A stretch of 64,000 nt of DNA from Brevinema_A sp051647245 (GTDB lineage: Bacteria > Spirochaetota > Brevinematia > Brevinematales > Brevinemataceae): NCBI GenBank assembly GCA_051647245.1, contig JBOFDS010000011.1, positions 372,001-436,000 on the forward strand, given 5' to 3'. Positions 60,956 to 64,000 of the stretch are shown in pieces. The notes below the pieces were generated by a model. It was given only the letters and a program-made list of their open reading frames with translations, ran no database searches and was not told the origin of the DNA. Each line of letters starts with the position of its first letter. The first letter of the stretch is position 1. A program made the translations under genes and the position numbers.

Positions 60956-62749
60956 ATGTTATATCCTATTATGACAGAAAGTCGTCAAGTACTTTCATTG
61001 AATGGAATTTGGAAATTCAAATTAGACGAAAATCAAAATTTAGAAGGAAAAGGTTTTTCACAAAAATGGTTCGAAAAACCTTTAGAAAATACACTTAATA
61101 TGGTTGTTCCAGCATCGTTTAATGATCTTCATGAAGGTGTTGATTTTAGAGATCATGTTGGTTGGATGTGGTATGAAACAGAAGTCTCCATCCCCGCATC
61201 TCTCTTAAAAGAACGTCTCATCTTAAGACTCGATGCCGCAACTCACACAGCCAAAGTCTATGTGAATGGGAAATTAGCGACAGAGCATAAAGGGGGATTT
61301 GTTCCTTTTGAAGTGCTCGTCAACGATTTTATGGTTACAGGAAAAAATAGAATCACTGTGGCTGTGAATAATGTTCTTGACTGGACAACCATCCCTGCAG
61401 GTGGTTACAAAGATGTTACTTTAGAAAATGGTAAAATCATTAAAGTGGCTTCAGGTATGCCTGATTTCTTTAACTATGCTGGATTACAAAGATCAGTTCG
61501 TTTGTACACTACTCCTAAAACTTATATCAAAGATATTGAGATTGATACCAAAATCGATGGCACAGTAGATTATGCGGTATTCACAGAAGGTGTGGGAAAT
61601 GTTAGTGTTGAAATTTTAGATGAATCAGGGAAATCTGTGGCACAGGGATCCGGAGAAAAAGGTTCTATCAAAGTTTCAAATCCAACTCTTTGGGAGCCTG
61701 GTGCTGGATATATGTACACGATGAGGGTTGATTTTGATGGTGATATTTATGAAGAACCTTTTGGCATTCGCACGGTCGAAGTCAAAGAAGGTAAATTTCT
61801 CATTAACAATAAACCATTCTATTTTAAAGGATTTGGTAAGCACGAAGATGCCCATGTGAATGGTCGTGGATTAAATGAAGTAATGTATTTGAAAGATTTC
61901 TCTTTGATGAAGTGGATCAACGCAAACTCCTTCCGCACCTCCCATTATCCTTATTCCGAAGAAATGATGCGCCTTGCCGACAAAGAAGGTATTGTTGTCA
62001 TCAATGAATGTGGTGCTGTTGGTGTGCATATGGGATTTGGTTTTTCTCTTATGGGATCAAATGAACCTAAGAAAAATACTTGGGAACATATTCAAACAAT
62101 GCCTCAACATCGTCAAGCAATGGAAGAACTCGTAAAACGTGATAAGAATCACCCTTCTGTCGTTATGTGGAGTTTATCTAATGAATCTGCAACAGAAGAA
62201 ATCGGTGCAAAAGAATATCATCAAAAATTGTATGATCTTACTCGTGCTTTAGATCCTCAAAAACGCCCTATCACTATTGTTACGCACATGATGAGTACAC
62301 CTGATAAATGTCAGGTAGCTGATATTGTGGATGTTTTGGCCTTGAACCGTTATTATGGCTGGTATGTCTTAGGTGGCGAATTAGATCGTGTCGATGCAGC
62401 ACTTTCTGCAGAAATGGACGCTTGGACTAAGCGTTGTCCTAATAAACCAATCATGTTTACAGAATATGGTGCGGACACCGTTGCTGGGATGCATGACACG
62501 ACTCCAGTGATGTTTACAGAAGAATATCAAGTGGCTTGTTTGGATGCCAATCACAAAGTATTAGATCGTTATCCTCATTTTATAGGAGAGCAAATCTGGA
62601 ACTTTGCTGACTTTGCAACATCACAAGGAATCTTCCGTGTTCAAGGGAATAAAAAAGGCGTCTTTACTCGCGATCGTAAACCTAAACTCATTGCTCACCA
62701 TATGAAAGATCGTTGGGCAAAAATCTCTGACTTCAATCATAAAAAATAG
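60956..62749 (+). CDS. uidA: Beta-glucuronidase (glycoside hydrolase family 2)
   Basis: The 597-residue enzyme aligns end to end with E. coli GusA: N-terminal jelly roll (LNGIWKFKLDEN, VPASFNDLHEG), Ig-like middle, and TIM barrel. The acid/base is E410 in SNES and the nucleophile E503 in FTEYGAD. N565 and K567 in GNKKG form the N-x-K pair that recognises the glucuronate carboxylate, which separates it from galactosidases. The loop after AVGVHMGFGF is nearly as long as the E. coli loop 1, suggesting small glucuronides as substrates. There is no signal peptide, so it acts in the cytoplasm after uptake. GAAGGAGC precedes the ATG. Confidence 0.95.
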   Translation: MLYPIMTESRQVLSLNGIWKFKLDENQNLEGKGFSQKWFEKPLENTLNMVVPASFNDLHEGVDFRDHVGWMWYETEVSIPASLLKERLILRLDAATHTAKVYVNGKLATEHKGGFVPFEVLVNDFMVTGKNRITVAVNNVLDWTTIPAGGYKDVTLENGKIIKVASGMPDFFNYAGLQRSVRLYTTPKTYIKDIEIDTKIDGTVDYAVFTEGVGNVSVEILDESGKSVAQGSGEKGSIKVSNPTLWEPGAGYMYTMRVDFDGDIYEEPFGIRTVEVKEGKFLINNKPFYFKGFGKHEDAHVNGRGLNEVMYLKDFSLMKWINANSFRTSHYPYSEEMMRLADKEGIVVINECGAVGVHMGFGFSLMGSNEPKKNTWEHIQTMPQHRQAMEELVKRDKNHPSVVMWSLSNESATEEIGAKEYHQKLYDLTRALDPQKRPITIVTHMMSTPDKCQVADIVDVLALNRYYGWYVLGGELDRVDAALSAEMDAWTKRCPNKPIMFTEYGADTVAGMHDTTPVMFTEEYQVACLDANHKVLDRYPHFIGEQIWNFADFATSQGIFRVQGNKKGVFTRDRKPKLIAHHMKDRWAKISDFNHKK

Positions 62750-62763
62750 GGTAGGAACCAAAA

Positions 62764-64000
62764 ATGACAACAACACGTAAATTTGGTTTTCGTGACCAAT
62801 TAGGATACTTCTTTGGAGACTATGCCAATGGGCTATTCTTTTCACTTACAGCTAGCTATCTTACTTTATTTTATGTCGATGTTTTAGGTATTTCTGCTGC
62901 TTCTGTCGGCATGCTATTGCTCGTTGCAAGAATTTGGGATGCTATTAATGATCCTTTGATTGGTAGATGGATTGACCGTAGACCGACTGACCCTGTGAAA
63001 GGCAAGTTTCGTCCTTGGATCCTCTACATGACTTTTCCTGTGATCATTTTTGGAGCACTATCTTTCACAGCGTTCCCGTTGATTGTTGCGGCACCACTAC
63101 ATGTTAAATTAATCTATGCATACATGACATATATTGGGTTTGGAGTTAGTTATACCGCTATTAATATTCCTTATGGATCTTTAGCTTCTACAATGACAGA
63201 CGTGGAAACAGAACGCACTTCTCTTTCTATCTTCCGATCTTATGGAGCTTTAGCTGCGGGATTGACATTGAGTACTTTGATTCCTATGATTGTGTTTGAT
63301 AATAACCATAGGCCAACTGCAGAAGGATTTATGAAAGTGGTTGCTATTCTTGCGGTGATTGCTAGTTTGTCCTACTTCCTTTGTAACAGATTAACAACAG
63401 AACGGATCATTGCACCTGCATCCGCAGATCATAGTGATCAAGATAAATTATCCTACACACTAAAAGGACTCTCAGCAAATAGACCTTTATTAATTCAAAT
63501 GCTAGTCGGTATGCTTTCTATAGGAATATTTTTGGTGCAGTCATCATTATTGCCTTATTTGTTCAAAGATTTCTTCCACAATGCCAAGGCACTTAGTTTC
63601 AATGGATTATTATTAATGGGAACGACCATTCTTGTCAGTTTATTTATGAAGCCTTTAGTGGCTAAGTATGGTAAAAAAATGGTAGCCGTTGTTGGGGTGG
63701 GTGTTTATGGTATTACCTGGGTTATTTATTTATTATCACCTTTCAGGGATATTTTATCATACTTTATTTTCTCAGGGATCGCTCAAATGGGTATGACAGC
63801 CTTAACACTCGTTACATGGGCGTTTATTCCCGACTGTATCGACTACCAAGAATATGTAACGGGAGTCCGTGAAGAAGGAACGATCTATGCGATCTATTCT
63901 TTCTCTCGCAAACTCGGACAAGCTGGAGCTGGTTTCTTGGGTGCATATACCTTGATTTATGTTGGGTATGTTGCTGAGCAAGTCAATCAATCTCCCGAAA
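62764..64000 (+). CDS. uidB: GPH-family glucuronide:cation symporter, 3' end cut by window
   Basis: The frame starts at ATG 62764, after GTAGGA, 14 bases past uidA, and is open to the window edge (412 codons), so the last part is missing. It reads TTTRKFGFRDQLGYFFGD and has the MelB/UidB motifs: RIWDAINDPLIGRWIDR near residue 60, GKFRPWILYM, INIPYGSLASTMT, and later TWAFIPDCIDYQEYVTGVREEGTIYAIYSFSRKLGQA. About ten hydrophobic helices are visible. GPH carriers bring beta-glycosides or glucuronides in with sodium or protons. The symbol rests on the neighbouring glucuronidase. Confidence 0.88.
   Translation, partial: MTTTRKFGFRDQLGYFFGDYANGLFFSLTASYLTLFYVDVLGISAASVGMLLLVARIWDAINDPLIGRWIDRRPTDPVKGKFRPWILYMTFPVIIFGALSFTAFPLIVAAPLHVKLIYAYMTYIGFGVSYTAINIPYGSLASTMTDVETERTSLSIFRSYGALAAGLTLSTLIPMIVFDNNHRPTAEGFMKVVAILAVIASLSYFLCNRLTTERIIAPASADHSDQDKLSYTLKGLSANRPLLIQMLVGMLSIGIFLVQSSLLPYLFKDFFHNAKALSFNGLLLMGTTILVSLFMKPLVAKYGKKMVAVVGVGVYGITWVIYLLSPFRDILSYFIFSGIAQMGMTALTLVTWAFIPDCIDYQEYVTGVREEGTIYAIYSFSRKLGQAGAGFLGAYTLIYVGYVAEQVNQSPE

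Noticed and set aside
1..64000. rRNA, tRNA, CRISPR arrays, insertion sequences or prophage
   Set aside because: All gaps were read; none shows a cloverleaf, direct-repeat array, transposase or integrase.

Overview
This is a 64 kb stretch of an AT-rich bacterial chromosome, densely packed with housekeeping genes. No rRNA, tRNA, CRISPR or transposon was seen. The best clue to the organism is a FlaA flagellar-filament sheath protein (7058-8059), a family restricted to spirochaetes. Further hints are an OmpL47-like repeat protein, a hairpin-less BesA-type efflux adaptor, rpsD outside the alpha operon, and groEL without groES. A low-GC, possibly host-associated spirochaete (Brevinema/Brachyspira-like) is my guess; the genus is not established.

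Layout. 1-3025: end of the ribosomal alpha operon (adk-infA-rpmJ-rpsM-rpsK-rpoA-rplQ). 3142-6836: gatB-coaX-amidase-GerMN-like. 7058-8059: flaA. 8125-12114 (minus): MsbA-type ABC exporter, solo ParB-like N-domain protein, M1-like metallopeptidase. 12325-17305: exported protein, CheW, OmpL47-like repeat protein, yebC, purine nucleoside phosphorylase. 17335-22669 (minus): dnaE, rpsD, ruvB. 22815-33929: an envelope region in which murE heads a run of nucleotide-sugar and glycosyltransferase genes, followed by an O-antigen-ligase-like protein, an LpxB-related protein, a P-loop protein, a sigma-54-type response regulator without a DNA-binding domain, and murD. 34005-39749: TolC/adaptor/RND efflux operon, then pdxJ. 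40540-50502: mnmG, a large unknown membrane-anchored protein, rpsT, HU, nif3, mltG, dksA-like, rplU-prp-rpmA, yifB. 50746-59101: topA with two unknown envelope genes, groL, and dnaN-CBS protein-surE. 59160-64000: a GntR/FCD regulator divergent from outer-membrane protein, beta-glucuronidase and GPH symporter genes. This last group looks like a complete beta-glucuronide uptake and hydrolysis system.

Promoters are easy to read. Many genes have near-consensus TTGACA/TATAAT boxes 16-18 bp apart. Operons usually end in A-stem-loop-T hairpins, several of them bidirectional between convergent genes and two with GUAA tetraloops. Points most worth a second look: the glucuronide cassette with its paired upstream 16-mers; a sigma-54-like GG-N10-GC element in front of groL together with a DNA-binding-domain-less sigma-54 activator; the Prp protease kept beside an L27 with no cleavable extension; the eroded PHP domain of DnaE; a lipoprotein form of MltG; and the unknown 746-residue protein.
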